The position numbers and the translations under genes are program-made. This document shows positions 1 to 7,896 of a DNA stretch of 16,835 nt, piece by piece; the stretch's first letter is position 1, and every line of letters starts with the position of its first letter. Below the pieces are notes generated by a model. The model was given only the letters and a program-made list of their open reading frames with translations, ran no database searches and was not told where the DNA came from. This DNA is from RGIG8767 sp045531685 (GTDB taxonomy: Bacteria > Bacillota > Clostridia > Lachnospirales > Lachnospiraceae). Where the stretch lies: the NCBI GenBank assembly GCA_045531685.1, contig JAZSEL010000059.1, positions 1-16,835 of the forward strand, written 5' to 3'.

Positions 1-1
1 A

Positions 2-532
2 TATGCAAAGTTAAATGAACAGGCAGGATTAAAGCAGTTTTTGGTTCCGTACCTTATGTCTTCCCATCCGGGAAGTACCTTAAAGGAAGCAATTGCCTTA
101 GCGGAATATCTTCGCGATTTGGGATATATGCCACAGCAGGTACAGGACTTTTATCCAACGCCGTCTACCGTATCCACGGTTATGTATTATACGGGCTCAA
201 ATCCGGTTACCATGAAACCGGTGTATGTATGTAAGAATCCTCATGAAAAAGCTATGCAGCGTGCATTAATCCAATACCGTAATCCGGCAAACAGAGAGCT
301 TGTGTTAGAAGCATTGCAAAAAGCAAACCGTATGGACTTAGTTGGTTTTGATAAGAAATGTTTAATTCGACCGGAGAAAGGTGTCGGCAATTGGAGCCAG
401 GGTACTTCCGGCAAAGGAAAAACCGGCAAAAATGAGAAAGCAAATAACGGCAAAAAATCCGGTTCTAAAAATGCAGCCGCTGAACAACCAAGGAAAAAGA
501 AAACCATCCGCAATGTTCATAAAAAGAAATAA
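2..532 (+). CDS. YgiQ-family radical SAM protein, C-terminal part (5' end outside window)
   Basis: The frame is open from the first bases of the window, so this is the 3' end of a longer gene. About 176 residues are present. They match the C-terminal region of YgiQ-type radical SAM proteins (DUF3362 region): a VPYLMSSHPG segment, then EYLRDLGYMPQQVQDFYPTP, then a YYTG segment and a Y-rich NPAN stretch. The radical SAM CxxxCxxC cluster would lie upstream and cannot be checked. The last 45 residues or so are a Lys/Gly/Asn-rich, probably disordered tail (KGKTGKNEK, then KKK repeats), common in this family. The molecular role of YgiQ is not established. A TTG at 41 could be read as a start, but the sequence before it continues the family match, so it is internal. 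Family assignment is confident; function is unknown. Confidence 0.9.
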   Translation, partial: YAKLNEQAGLKQFLVPYLMSSHPGSTLKEAIALAEYLRDLGYMPQQVQDFYPTPSTVSTVMYYTGSNPVTMKPVYVCKNPHEKAMQRALIQYRNPANRELVLEALQKANRMDLVGFDKKCLIRPEKGVGNWSQGTSGKGKTGKNEKANNGKKSGSKNAAAEQPRKKKTIRNVHKKK

Positions 533-568
533 GTATTATTAAGTCAAATTGGCGGACAAGGATTTTTT

Positions 569-1393
569 ATGGAAAGAAAAAATATTATTATAATTACCGG
601 TGCATCATCCGGTATGGGGAAAGAATTTGTTAAACAGGTAGATGCCCGATTTGCCAAAGTAGATGAACTCTGGCTGATTGCCAGAAGAAAAGATGCCTTA
701 GTAGAATTGGCAGCTTCATGTAATCATAAATGCCGTGTATTACCTTATGATTTAAGTAAAAAATCATCTTGGGCGGAAATGGAGCAGCTTCTAAAAACAG
801 AACAACCGGACATAAGTTTGCTTGTAAACAGTGCCGGTTATGGTATCCTGGGGCATTTTTTTAAAGAAGAATCAAAGTCCACCGTGGATTTGTCAGAAAT
901 GACAGTTGGATATAATAATGAAGCATTAGAGGACCAGGTGGGAATGATTTCCATAAATTGCGAGGCCTTAACTGCAATCACCTACCTTTGCATTCCTTAT
1001 ATGAAAAAGGGTGGACGGATAATTCAATTAGCAAGTAGTGCTGCATTTTTACCACAACCTAAATTTGCCGTTTATGCAGCAACAAAGTCCTATGTCCTTA
1101 GTTTCTCCAGAGCACTTAATGAAGAATTACGACAAAAGCGTATTTTTGTGACAGCAGTATGTCCGGGCCCCGTCGATACGGAATTTTTTGAACGTGCTGA
1201 GAAGGGTTCTGATACTCTTTTTATCAAAAAGCTGGTAATGGCAAGACCGGAACAGGTGGTAGAAAAAGCATTGCAGGATTCTTGCCAAAAGAAAGAAATC
1301 TCCGTATACGGCACACTAATGAACTTATTTTATTTTGCAAGTAAAATTTTACCTCATAAATGGATGTTAAGAGTTATGAGAATCATGAAATAA
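569..1393 (+). CDS. short-chain dehydrogenase/reductase (SDR), NAD(P)-dependent
   Basis: This 274-residue protein has the classical SDR plan. The Rossmann nucleotide-binding motif TGASSGMG is at residues 10-17, the NSAG motif at 87-90, a structural Asn at about 130, the catalytic Ser in QLASS at about 156-157, Tyr169 and Lys173 in YAATK, and the PGPVDTEF segment near 200. An Arg-Arg pair (residues 39-40) after the second strand would favour NADPH over NADH, which is an inference. Length is normal for the family. The substrate cannot be told from sequence. There is no signal peptide, so it should be a cytosolic oxidoreductase. The start is supported by an AAGGA-like site about 10 bases upstream. 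It follows the YgiQ-type gene by 36 bases and may be cotranscribed with it. The C-terminus contains a hydrophobic LMNLFYFASKIL stretch that may be an amphipathic membrane-contact helix. Confidence 0.93.
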   Translation: MERKNIIIITGASSGMGKEFVKQVDARFAKVDELWLIARRKDALVELAASCNHKCRVLPYDLSKKSSWAEMEQLLKTEQPDISLLVNSAGYGILGHFFKEESKSTVDLSEMTVGYNNEALEDQVGMISINCEALTAITYLCIPYMKKGGRIIQLASSAAFLPQPKFAVYAATKSYVLSFSRALNEELRQKRIFVTAVCPGPVDTEFFERAEKGSDTLFIKKLVMARPEQVVEKALQDSCQKKEISVYGTLMNLFYFASKILPHKWMLRVMRIMK

Positions 1394-1394
1394 G

Positions 1395-1403
1395 TGGTAT
1401 AAT
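1395..1403 (+). promoter_or_regulatory. possible extended -10 promoter (TGGTATAAT)
   Basis: Directly after the SDR stop lies TGGTATAAT, a perfect -10 hexamer with the TGn extension, 45 bases before the start of the acetyltransferase pseudogene. The region 17-18 bases upstream matches TTGACA poorly, which extended -10 promoters tolerate. This is motif evidence only. Confidence 0.4.
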
Positions 1404-1447
1404 TACTATAGTTTGGGGTTAGTACTAATTTATTTTGGGGGTAATTT

Positions 1448-1851
1448 ATGACACAGCAGGAGAGAATGGAAAAGGGATTATTATGGTGGGATGATGGTGT
1501 GAATCTTTCACAACAAAAGAAGGCAAAGGATTTGATGTTGGTGAAAATTGTCTGATTGCTCCTAATATTACCCTATGTACCACCGGTCATCCGATTCATC
1601 CGGACGTCCGTAAAGAAGGCGGTATGTATAGCTTTCCGGTTACTATCGGCAATAATGTGTGGATTGGCAGTAATGTTGTTGTTATGCCGGGTGTAACGAT
1701 AGGGGACAATACCGTGATAGGAGCCGGAAGCGTTGTTACAAAGGATATTCCTGCAAATGTAGTCGCTTTTGGCAATCCATGCCGTGTTGTACGGGAAATC
1801 ACGGACGAAGACAGACAGTATTATTATAAAGACAGAAAAATAGAGGACTAA
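1448..1851 (+). pseudogene. sugar O-acetyltransferase (maltose/galactoside acetyltransferase type), internally deleted
   Basis: The 5' part starts at ATG 1448 behind GGGGG (1437-1441) and encodes about 28 residues like the N-terminus of Maa/LacA-type acetyltransferases (MTQQERMEKGLLWWDDG...KAKDLM). It then runs out of frame to a TGA at 1553. The 3' part, in the frame starting with 1531, encodes the left-handed beta-helix end of the same family: FDVGENCLIAPNI, the TTGHPIHP loop with the catalytic His, PVTIGNNVWIG, PGVTIGDNTVIGAGSVVTKDIP and GNPCRVVREI. Intact members have roughly 185-200 residues; here only about 134 codons remain. So about 55-60 codons between the N-terminal helix and the beta-helix are missing and the frame is shifted. 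The junction lies near 1526-1545. An ATG at 1624 could give a 75-residue product, but it would lack the catalytic loop. It is most likely non-functional. Confidence 0.8.
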
Positions 1852-1860
1852 GAAGAAACT

Positions 1861-2427
1861 ATGAAAAACAAAGTACAAAAAGGTGAGTTTGGATATCTGG
1901 CATATAAGAAAAAAACGTCCGCATTAATGACGATTGGCATGTTTGCCTTATCCCTTGCCATATTTATTATGGGATACATAACAACAAAAACACACGCCAA
2001 TTTATTGACCGTCGTAGCCGTGTTGGGATGTCTTCCTGCAAGTAAATGTGCAGTGAGTATGATTATGTATCTCAAAGCCAAAGGCTGTAATGAAGAAGAT
2101 TATAACGAAATCCAAAAAGCAATCGGTTCCCTGGATGGCTTTTATGATTTGTATTTTACAGGCTATAGCAAGAATTTTCCGGTCAGTCATTTGGTTGTAA
2201 CCAAAAACGCTATTATCGCTTACAGCGCGGATAAAGGAATTTCAGAAAAAGATTTTAATGAACATATGAAGGATATTCTTAATAAGGAACGGATTCATGA
2301 TGTTACGGTAAAATTATTTTTGGATAGAGGCAAATATAGTAACCGTTTACAGGAATTGAATCAAAGTGAAGCCGATACATCAGCCAGAAAAGATATGGTT
2401 TCCATGCTTTTTAATGTTTCATTATAA
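1861..2427 (+). CDS. conserved-looking two-helix membrane protein of unknown function
   Basis: I do not recognise a named family. The 188-residue protein begins with a short basic segment, then two hydrophobic segments at about residues 22-41 (ALMTIGMFALSLAIFIMGYI) and 48-70 (LLTVVAVLG...SMIMYL), followed by a soluble charged domain of about 115 residues. That domain alternates strands and helices (DLYFTGYSKNF, HLVVTKNAIIAYSADKG, DFNEHMKDILNKERI, DVTVKLFLDR). By the positive-inside rule the soluble domain is probably cytoplasmic. The start is supported only by a weak purine-rich AAGAAGAAA. Its TAA shares a base with a possible ATG of the next gene, so the two are probably translated from one transcript. 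No catalytic motif is visible. Confidence 0.75.
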   Translation: MKNKVQKGEFGYLAYKKKTSALMTIGMFALSLAIFIMGYITTKTHANLLTVVAVLGCLPASKCAVSMIMYLKAKGCNEEDYNEIQKAIGSLDGFYDLYFTGYSKNFPVSHLVVTKNAIIAYSADKGISEKDFNEHMKDILNKERIHDVTVKLFLDRGKYSNRLQELNQSEADTSARKDMVSMLFNVSL

Positions 2428-2453
2428 TGATTTTTACAGAGAGGATACGGGAT

Positions 2454-2927
2454 ATGGGAATCGGTATAGAAAACAGTAAGTATGCAAAAAAGGCCATGGA
2501 TTTGTTTGCAGATGGTTGTAACTGTGCCCAGGCGGTTTTTCTTGCATTTGAAGATAACTATAATATCGACCACAAATCTGCCCTAATGCTCAGTTCCTCC
2601 TTTGGTGGGGGTATGGGACGTTTACGCGAAGTATGCGGAGCAGTATCCGGAATGTTTATGGTGGCCGGAGTAATCTATGGTTATGATGATGTAAAGGATT
2701 TTGATGCAAAAAAGGCACATTATGAGAGAATCCAGCATTTAGCAAACGAGTTTACATTACAAAACGGTTCCATTATCTGCAGACAATTATTGGGACTTCC
2801 GGAAGGAAAGGATGTTCCTACACCGGAAAAGAGAACTGAGGAATACTATAAAAAGCGTCCCTGCGGTGAACTTGTGGGAATGGCAGCCGCCATCATGGAG
2901 CAGTATCTGGCGGATAATCCCCGTTAA
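2454..2927 (+). CDS. C_GCAxxG_C_C family (C-GCAxx) protein
   Basis: This 157-residue protein shows the cysteine pattern of the C_GCAxxG_C_C family, often described as putative redox-active proteins. Residues 21-26 are GCNCAQ, followed by a GGGMGR turn near 51-56, CGAVSG at 61-66, a Cys in IICR at 109, and Cys137 in RPCGELVG. Such spaced cysteines suggest metal or cluster binding, but no activity is established for the family. An upstream in-frame ATG at 2427 overlaps the previous stop. I prefer ATG 2454 because AGAGAGGA at 2438-2445 is correctly placed before it and because the family match starts there. Members are often cytosolic proteins of anaerobes. Translational coupling to the membrane-protein gene upstream is likely. 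Confidence 0.88.
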   Translation: MGIGIENSKYAKKAMDLFADGCNCAQAVFLAFEDNYNIDHKSALMLSSSFGGGMGRLREVCGAVSGMFMVAGVIYGYDDVKDFDAKKAHYERIQHLANEFTLQNGSIICRQLLGLPEGKDVPTPEKRTEEYYKKRPCGELVGMAAAIMEQYLADNPR

Positions 2928-2956
2928 ATATAATCAAATATTATAGGAACGGATTT

Positions 2957-3988
2957 ATGAAAGAACTAATTATTTCTTCCGGTGACGCTTCCCAGCGTAT
3001 GGATAAGTATTTAAAGCGTGTATTTCCTAATATGGGAAGCAGCTTTTTATACAAAATGCTACGGAAAAAGAATATTACCTTAAATAGTAAAAAAGCAACG
3101 GGTTCCGAGCTTGTTCAGACAGGTGACCGAATTCAGTGCTTTTTTAGTGATGAAACCTTTGATAAATTTGCCGGTATTATTGCAGATACCGGTGCAGCAT
3201 CGTCCAAAAACATACAATCCAAAGAAGAAATAAGGGAATATGCTGATGCCTATCAGTCATTAGATGGAATCCGTATTATTTTTGAGAATGAGCACATTCT
3301 TTTATTGGACAAACCGGCAGGAATTTTGTCACAAAAAGCAAGTAATCAGGATGTGTCGTTAAACGAATGGATGATTGGATATTTACTCCAATCCGGCTTT
3401 GTAACGAAAGAGTCCCTGCGTCATTTTAAACCTTCTGTCTGCAACCGTCTTGACCGCAATACCAGCGGTTTGGTAATCTGCGGCAAAACCCTTCTCGGAA
3501 GCCGCGAAATGAGCCGGATGCTCAAGGATAGAAGTTTAAAAAAATACTATCGGACCTATGTTCACGGCAAATTAGAAGGAGAAAAGGTATTAGAAGGCTA
3601 TCACTATAAAGACCGAAACACCAATGAAGCCAAGATTCTTTTTGACAAACCGGTGGCAAATGCCGGGCAATATGATTCTATTGTTACCGCTTATCGCTCC
3701 ATGGAAACAAGAAAGAAATATTCCTATTTGGAAATTGAACTGATAACCGGAAAAACCCATCAAATCCGTGCGCATTTAGCCGCATACGGACATGCACTTG
3801 TTGGGGATAAAAAATACGGCAGACAGACAGATGCCACACAAAAGCATTATCCAAGGTATCAGCTCCTTCATGCATACCGTATTGTATTTCCTACTCTGGA
3901 AGGAGAATTGCAACAATTATCGGGAAAAGAATTTATTTGTGAAGAGCCGGATTTGTTTTCCCAATTCCGTAATTCGTTCTTTCAATAA
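2957..3988 (+). CDS. RluA-family RNA pseudouridine synthase with N-terminal S4 domain
   Basis: This is a 343-residue protein. Residues about 14-64 form an S4 RNA-binding domain (MDKYLKRVFPNM, then the RKKNITLNSKKATG hairpin and GDRI). The catalytic domain follows: an IIFENEHILLLDKPAG strand at about 107-122, and the active-site motif NRLDRNTSGLVICGK with the catalytic Asp at 166. Family members more often have HRLD, so the Asn is a mild variant. Near the end are KTHQIRAHLA and GDKKYG. It converts selected uridines in rRNA or tRNA to pseudouridine in the cytosol. The RluC/RluD subgroup fits the architecture, but the exact target cannot be assigned. The start is preceded by TAGGAACGG. It sits 29 bases after the C_GCAxxG_C_C gene. 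Confidence 0.94.
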   Translation: MKELIISSGDASQRMDKYLKRVFPNMGSSFLYKMLRKKNITLNSKKATGSELVQTGDRIQCFFSDETFDKFAGIIADTGAASSKNIQSKEEIREYADAYQSLDGIRIIFENEHILLLDKPAGILSQKASNQDVSLNEWMIGYLLQSGFVTKESLRHFKPSVCNRLDRNTSGLVICGKTLLGSREMSRMLKDRSLKKYYRTYVHGKLEGEKVLEGYHYKDRNTNEAKILFDKPVANAGQYDSIVTAYRSMETRKKYSYLEIELITGKTHQIRAHLAAYGHALVGDKKYGRQTDATQKHYPRYQLLHAYRIVFPTLEGELQQLSGKEFICEEPDLFSQFRNSFFQ

Positions 3989-4045
3989 ATCAGAAAAAAC
4001 TTGCATGATAGCGGCAGACAGATTACAGCAATAAAGGAGAAACAC

Positions 4046-4582
4046 ATGGCAACATGGAATTCCAGAGGGCTTAGAGGCTCCGTGTTGGAAGAATTCGTGA
4101 ATCGTACAAATGAAAAATATTTGGACAGTGGTCTAGCCCTGATTCAAAAGATTCCAACTCCCATTACTCCCATTAAAATCGATCAGGAGCACAGACATAT
4201 TACACTGGCTTATTTTGAACAGAAAAGTACCGTAGACTATATTGGAGCTGTTCAGGGTATTCCTGTTTGTTTTGATGCCAAAGAATCCGCACAGGATACC
4301 TTTTCTTTACAAAATATTCATGAGCACCAGGTGGAATTCATGAAAAATTTTGAAAAGCAGAAGGGTGTGGCTTTCTTTCTTTTATATTACTCCCATAAAG
4401 AATTATTTTATTATCTCAGATTTAGTGAATTGTTGAAATTCTGGCAACGGGCAAAGGAAGGCGGAAGAAAAAGCTTCCGTTTTGATGAATTAACTCCGGA
4501 ATATTTTTTCACCTCAAAGGCGGGAGCCTTTGTTCCGTATTTAGATATGTTGCAAAAAGATTTACAGGAACGGGATTCCTGA
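4046..4582 (+). CDS. recU: Holliday junction resolvase RecU
   Basis: This is a 178-residue protein of the RecU family, the Firmicute resolvase that cuts four-way junctions during recombination and chromosome segregation. Visible family features are NSRGLRGSVLEEFVNRTNEKY at the start, KIPTPI, the core STVDYIGAVQGIPVCFDAKES (catalytic acidic residues and Lys; the usual FEAKE is FDAKE here), then FSLQNIHEHQVEFMKNF, and FWQRAKEGGRKSFRFDEL. Bacillus RecU is about 206 residues, so this is slightly short but the core is complete. I chose ATG 4046 because AAAGGAGA at 4033-4040 precedes it and the family match begins there. An upstream ATG at 4001 lacks a binding site. In Bacillus recU pairs with a penicillin-binding-protein gene; that neighbour is not seen here. 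Confidence 0.93.
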   Translation: MATWNSRGLRGSVLEEFVNRTNEKYLDSGLALIQKIPTPITPIKIDQEHRHITLAYFEQKSTVDYIGAVQGIPVCFDAKESAQDTFSLQNIHEHQVEFMKNFEKQKGVAFFLLYYSHKELFYYLRFSELLKFWQRAKEGGRKSFRFDELTPEYFFTSKAGAFVPYLDMLQKDLQERDS

Positions 4583-4656
4583 TCCTGTATCGTATAAGCA
4601 ACATCATTTTCACCAAAAAACAGGAAGGAAAAATGTAAATATTTCCTAATTAACCG

Positions 4657-4685
4657 TTGACATAAGAGAGCGGTAAGGGTATACT
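4657..4685 (+). promoter_or_regulatory. sigma-A-type promoter of the his operon
   Basis: TTGACA at 4657-4662 is followed after exactly 17 bases by TATACT at 4680-4685. This is the best promoter match in the window and lies 68 bases before the hisZ start, in the 170-base gap after recU. Transcription should begin near 4692. Confidence 0.8.
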
Positions 4686-4700
4686 ACACTTAGTTTAATC

Positions 4701-4724
4701 TAGTAGCATGGTAGCACGTTACTA
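4701..4724 (+). promoter_or_regulatory. hairpin in the his operon leader
   Basis: TAGTAGC (4701-4707) pairs with GTTACTA (4718-4724), giving seven pairs with one G-U, around a 10-base loop. It lies just downstream of the predicted transcription start and 16 bases before AAAGGG, the hisZ ribosome binding site. No U-tract follows, so it is not an intrinsic terminator. It could protect the 5' end or affect translation. The leader is far too short for a T-box. Confidence 0.4.
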
Positions 4725-4752
4725 CAATAAAGTGTTTTAGAAAGGGCAACTC

Positions 4753-5865
4753 ATGGGAAAACAGTTATTACATACACCGGAAGGTGTCCGTGATATTTAC
4801 GGAACAGAATACGAAAAGAAATTAAAGATTGAGACTCTTTTACATAATAAAATAGCTATGTACGGATATGAAGATATTCAGACACCTAGTTTTGAGTTTT
4901 TTGATGTATTTGGCAGTGATATCGGAACCACTCCTTCCAGGGAATTGTATAAGTTTTTTGACAAGGAAGGAAATACATTGGCTCTCAGACCCGATTTTAC
5001 TCCGTCCATAGCCAGATGTGCAGCTAAATATTTTATGGATAAAAACGAATCCCTTCGTTTTTCCTATTTAGGCAATGCCTTTACCAATGTATCCAATTTA
5101 CAGGGTAAATTAAAAGAAACCACACAGATGGGCGTGGAGCTTGTAGGGGATGAAAGTGTATATGCGGATGCAGAAGTTTTAAGTGTAGCTATAGAAGCAC
5201 TGTTAAATACCGGCCTTACTGATTTTATGGTAAGTGTTGGTAATGCAGAATATTTTAAAGGATTATGCGAAGAATTTGCTTTTTCAGAAGAAATGGAAGC
5301 AACCGTTCATGAATACATATCCAATAAGAATTTCTTCGGCGCACAGGAATATCTTTTACATGAAAACGTAAACAAATCCATCCGGGAGAAATTATTAAAA
5401 ACAGGAGAGCTGGTTGGTTCGGTAGAAGTGTTAGATACTGCGGCAAAGTTGGCCGATAATACCCGTTCTAAGGATGCCATAAAACGTTTGGCAGATTTAT
5501 ATAAGGTATTACAGCAGTATGGTATTGAACAGTATGTGTCCTTTGACCTTGGAATGCTGACACAGTACCAGTATTATACCGGTATGATTTTCAAGGCATA
5601 TACCTATGGAGTTGGAGATGCCATCGTAAAAGGCGGACGTTACGACAGTCTGTTATCCCAGTTTGGAAAGAAAGCGCCGGCTATCGGTTTTGTTATTCTC
5701 ATTGATGATTTAATGTTAGCATTATCAAGACAGTCCATTCCGGTTACGCTGGATGAGCCTAAGAAAGTAATGACTTATACAGAGGATACGTTTGCAGAAG
5801 TATTAAAAGAGGCAAAAGAACTGAGAAATCAAGGGATTGCCGTAGAAATGAGAAAAGAAGGTTAG
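4753..5865 (+). CDS. hisZ: ATP phosphoribosyltransferase regulatory subunit HisZ
   Basis: This is a 370-residue histidyl-tRNA-synthetase paralogue that lacks the anticodon-binding domain. Class II synthetase motifs are visible: TPEGVRDIYG at the start, PSFEFFDVFG, motif 2 (LRPDFTPSIARCAA, then LRFSYLGNAFTN), QMGVELVG, and motif 3-like KGGRYDSLLSQFGKKAPAIGF. HisZ does not charge tRNA. It assembles with short HisG to form the active, histidine-inhibited first enzyme of histidine biosynthesis. The neighbouring hisG is indeed the short form. Bacillus HisZ is about 391 residues; this one stops a little early, after EAKELRNQGIAVEMRKEG, which I regard as normal variation. It is the first gene behind the operon promoter, with AAAGGG six bases before ATG. 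Confidence 0.96.
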   Translation: MGKQLLHTPEGVRDIYGTEYEKKLKIETLLHNKIAMYGYEDIQTPSFEFFDVFGSDIGTTPSRELYKFFDKEGNTLALRPDFTPSIARCAAKYFMDKNESLRFSYLGNAFTNVSNLQGKLKETTQMGVELVGDESVYADAEVLSVAIEALLNTGLTDFMVSVGNAEYFKGLCEEFAFSEEMEATVHEYISNKNFFGAQEYLLHENVNKSIREKLLKTGELVGSVEVLDTAAKLADNTRSKDAIKRLADLYKVLQQYGIEQYVSFDLGMLTQYQYYTGMIFKAYTYGVGDAIVKGGRYDSLLSQFGKKAPAIGFVILIDDLMLALSRQSIPVTLDEPKKVMTYTEDTFAEVLKEAKELRNQGIAVEMRKEG

Positions 5866-5868
5866 AAA

Positions 5869-6522
5869 ATGAGTGATAATAAATATTTAACCTTTGCATT
5901 GACAAAGGGACGTCTGGCAAAGCAGACATTAGAATTATTAGAATCCATTGGTATCACTTGTGAGGAAATGAAGGATAAGGATACCAGAAAGCTTGTATTT
6001 GTAAATGAAGAATTAAAACTCAAATTCTTCCTTGCAAAGGGCCCGGATGTGCCAACCTATGTGGAATACGGTGCAGCAGATATCGGTGTTGTGGGTAAGG
6101 ATACCTTAATGGAAGAGGGCAGACAGGTGTATGAAGTTCTTGACCTTGGCTTTGGCAAATGCCGTATGTGTGTCTGTGGTCCGGCAAGTGCCAAAGAATT
6201 GTTACAGCATCATGAAATGATTCGTGTATGCAGTAAATATCCTTTAATTGCTAAGGATTATTTTTACAACAAAAAACATCAGACCGTTGATATCATTAAA
6301 TTAAACGGTTCTGTGGAATTGGGTCCGATTGTAGGGCTTGGTGATGTAATCGTAGATATCGTTGAAACAGGTTCCACATTACGCGAAAACGGATTGGATG
6401 TATTGGAAGAGATTTGTCCTTTATCGGCAAGAATGATTGTGAATCAGGTAAGTATGCAGATGCAGTCTAAGCGAATTCAGGATTTAATCGGCAAATTAAG
6501 AACAGCATTAGAGGAAAGATAA
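5869..6522 (+). CDS. hisG: ATP phosphoribosyltransferase, short form (HisG)
   Basis: This 217-residue HisG_S catalyses ATP + PRPP to phosphoribosyl-ATP, the first and committed step of histidine synthesis. Features seen are FALTKGRLAKQTLELLE at the N-terminus, KGPDVPTYVEYGAADIGVVGKDTLME, and the PRPP-binding stretch IVDIVETGSTLRENGL at about residues 162-177. The C-terminal regulatory domain of long HisG is absent, so it should depend on HisZ, encoded just upstream. The start lies three bases after the hisZ stop, and its ribosome binding site (AAGAAGG) is inside the end of hisZ, which points to coupled translation. Confidence 0.97.
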   Translation: MSDNKYLTFALTKGRLAKQTLELLESIGITCEEMKDKDTRKLVFVNEELKLKFFLAKGPDVPTYVEYGAADIGVVGKDTLMEEGRQVYEVLDLGFGKCRMCVCGPASAKELLQHHEMIRVCSKYPLIAKDYFYNKKHQTVDIIKLNGSVELGPIVGLGDVIVDIVETGSTLRENGLDVLEEICPLSARMIVNQVSMQMQSKRIQDLIGKLRTALEER

Positions 6523-6547
6523 TAGCTAAAAGTGCAGGGTGAGCCAT

Positions 6548-7840
6548 ATGAGAATTGTAAATTTGACAGAAGATACCAAGAAAAATATTTTGGAAGACTT
6601 GTTAAAAAGAAGTCCGAATAATTATGTCCAATACGAAAAAACAGTTGCTGATATTGTCAATAATGTTATGACAAAGGGAGACGAGGCTGTTTTTTCTTAC
6701 ACACAACAGTTTGATAAATGGGATTGTAATGCAGAAAATATCCGTGTTTCCGCGGATGAAATAAAAGATGCTTACACAAAGGTGGATGAGAATTTGATTT
6801 CCATCTTAAAAGAAGCAGCAGAGAATATCCGTGTATTCCACGAAAAACAGGTAAAAGAGAGCTGGATTATCCCTAAGGAAGACGGAACTATTTTAGGACA
6901 GAAGATTACTCCGATTGAGAAAGCAGGATGTTATGCACCGGGTGGAAAAGCGTTCTATCCAAGCAGTGTATTAATGAATATCATTCCGGCCAAGGTAGCA
7001 GGAGTTGAAAAGATTGTGCTCTGTACACCGGGCCGTAAAGAAGACGGTTCCGTACATCCGGTTACTTTGGTTGCTGCTGATATCGCCGGTGTGGATGAAA
7101 TTTACAAAATTGGTGGAGCACAGGCCATTGCTGCCATGGCATACGGCACAGAATCCGTACCAAAGGTTGATAAGATTACGGGACCGGGTAATATCTTCGT
7201 TGCCCTAGCCAAGAAAGCAGTATTTGGTTATGTGGGAATCGATTCCGTGGCGGGTCCTTCTGAAATCCTAGTTATTGCTGATGAGACAGCAAATCCTAGA
7301 TATGTTGCTGCTGACCTTTTATCGCAGGCAGAGCATGATGAACTGGCAAGTGCCATTTTAATCACCACAAGTCAGGAATTAGCAGAAAAAGTATCTGTAG
7401 AAGTTGATAAATTTACACAGGAATTAAGCCGTACAGAGATTATTGAAAAATCCCTGGAAAATTACGGGTATATTCTTGTTGCCCAGTCTTTGGAGGAAGC
7501 CATTGCGGCAGCCAATGATATTGCCAGTGAACACTTGGAAATCATGACCAAGGATCCGTATAATGTAATGACAAAGATTAAGAATGCAGGTGCCATTTTT
7601 ATCGGTGAATATTCTTCTGAACCTTTGGGTGATTATTTTGCAGGTCCGAATCACATTTTACCGACAAACGGTACTGCAAGATTTTTCTCACCGCTTAATG
7701 TAGATGATTTCACTAAGAAAACAAGTATTATTTCTTATTCCAAGGAAGCACTTGAAAAAGTACACGGCAAGATTGAATATTTTGCTGAGCAGGAACAATT
7801 AACAGCACATGCCAATTCTATTCGTGTACGATTCGAATAG
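6548..7840 (+). CDS. hisD: histidinol dehydrogenase HisD
   Basis: This is a 430-residue zinc enzyme that oxidises histidinol through histidinal to histidine with two NAD+, the last two steps of the pathway. Diagnostic segments are GCYAPGGKAFYPSSVLM (NAD site), GGAQAIAAMAYGTESVPKVDKITGPGN, DSVAGPSEILVIAD, LLSQAEHDELASAIL with a catalytic/zinc His, ASEHLEIMT, and GPNHILPTNGTARF. Length and order are normal. A GTG at 6539 is possible, but AGGGTGAG at 6536-6543 is placed for ATG 6548, so I use the latter. The gene follows hisG by 25 bases. Confidence 0.97.
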   Translation: MRIVNLTEDTKKNILEDLLKRSPNNYVQYEKTVADIVNNVMTKGDEAVFSYTQQFDKWDCNAENIRVSADEIKDAYTKVDENLISILKEAAENIRVFHEKQVKESWIIPKEDGTILGQKITPIEKAGCYAPGGKAFYPSSVLMNIIPAKVAGVEKIVLCTPGRKEDGSVHPVTLVAADIAGVDEIYKIGGAQAIAAMAYGTESVPKVDKITGPGNIFVALAKKAVFGYVGIDSVAGPSEILVIADETANPRYVAADLLSQAEHDELASAILITTSQELAEKVSVEVDKFTQELSRTEIIEKSLENYGYILVAQSLEEAIAAANDIASEHLEIMTKDPYNVMTKIKNAGAIFIGEYSSEPLGDYFAGPNHILPTNGTARFFSPLNVDDFTKKTSIISYSKEALEKVHGKIEYFAEQEQLTAHANSIRVRFE

Positions 7841-7844
7841 ACTA

Positions 7845-7853
7845 TGGTATAAT
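7845..7853 (+). promoter_or_regulatory. possible internal extended -10 promoter upstream of hisB
   Basis: TGGTATAAT lies in the 56-base gap between hisD and hisB: a perfect -10 with the TGn extension, but only a poor -35 (TGTACG at 7825-7830, spacing 17). It could add transcription of hisB and hisIE. This is motif evidence only. Confidence 0.4.
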
Positions 7854-7896
7854 AGCCTTGCAAAAACAGTAAGATTCGTATATATGGAGATTTGTT

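Noticed and set aside
241..513. Minus-strand open frame opposite the YgiQ tail
   Set aside because: It is produced by the Lys/Gly-rich coding bias of the real gene and has no ribosome binding site or family match.
4686..4752. T-box riboswitch before hisZ (TGGTAGCACG resembles part of the T-box motif)
   Set aside because: The leader after the predicted start is only about 60 bases, too short for specifier stem, antiterminator and terminator, and no terminator hairpin is present.
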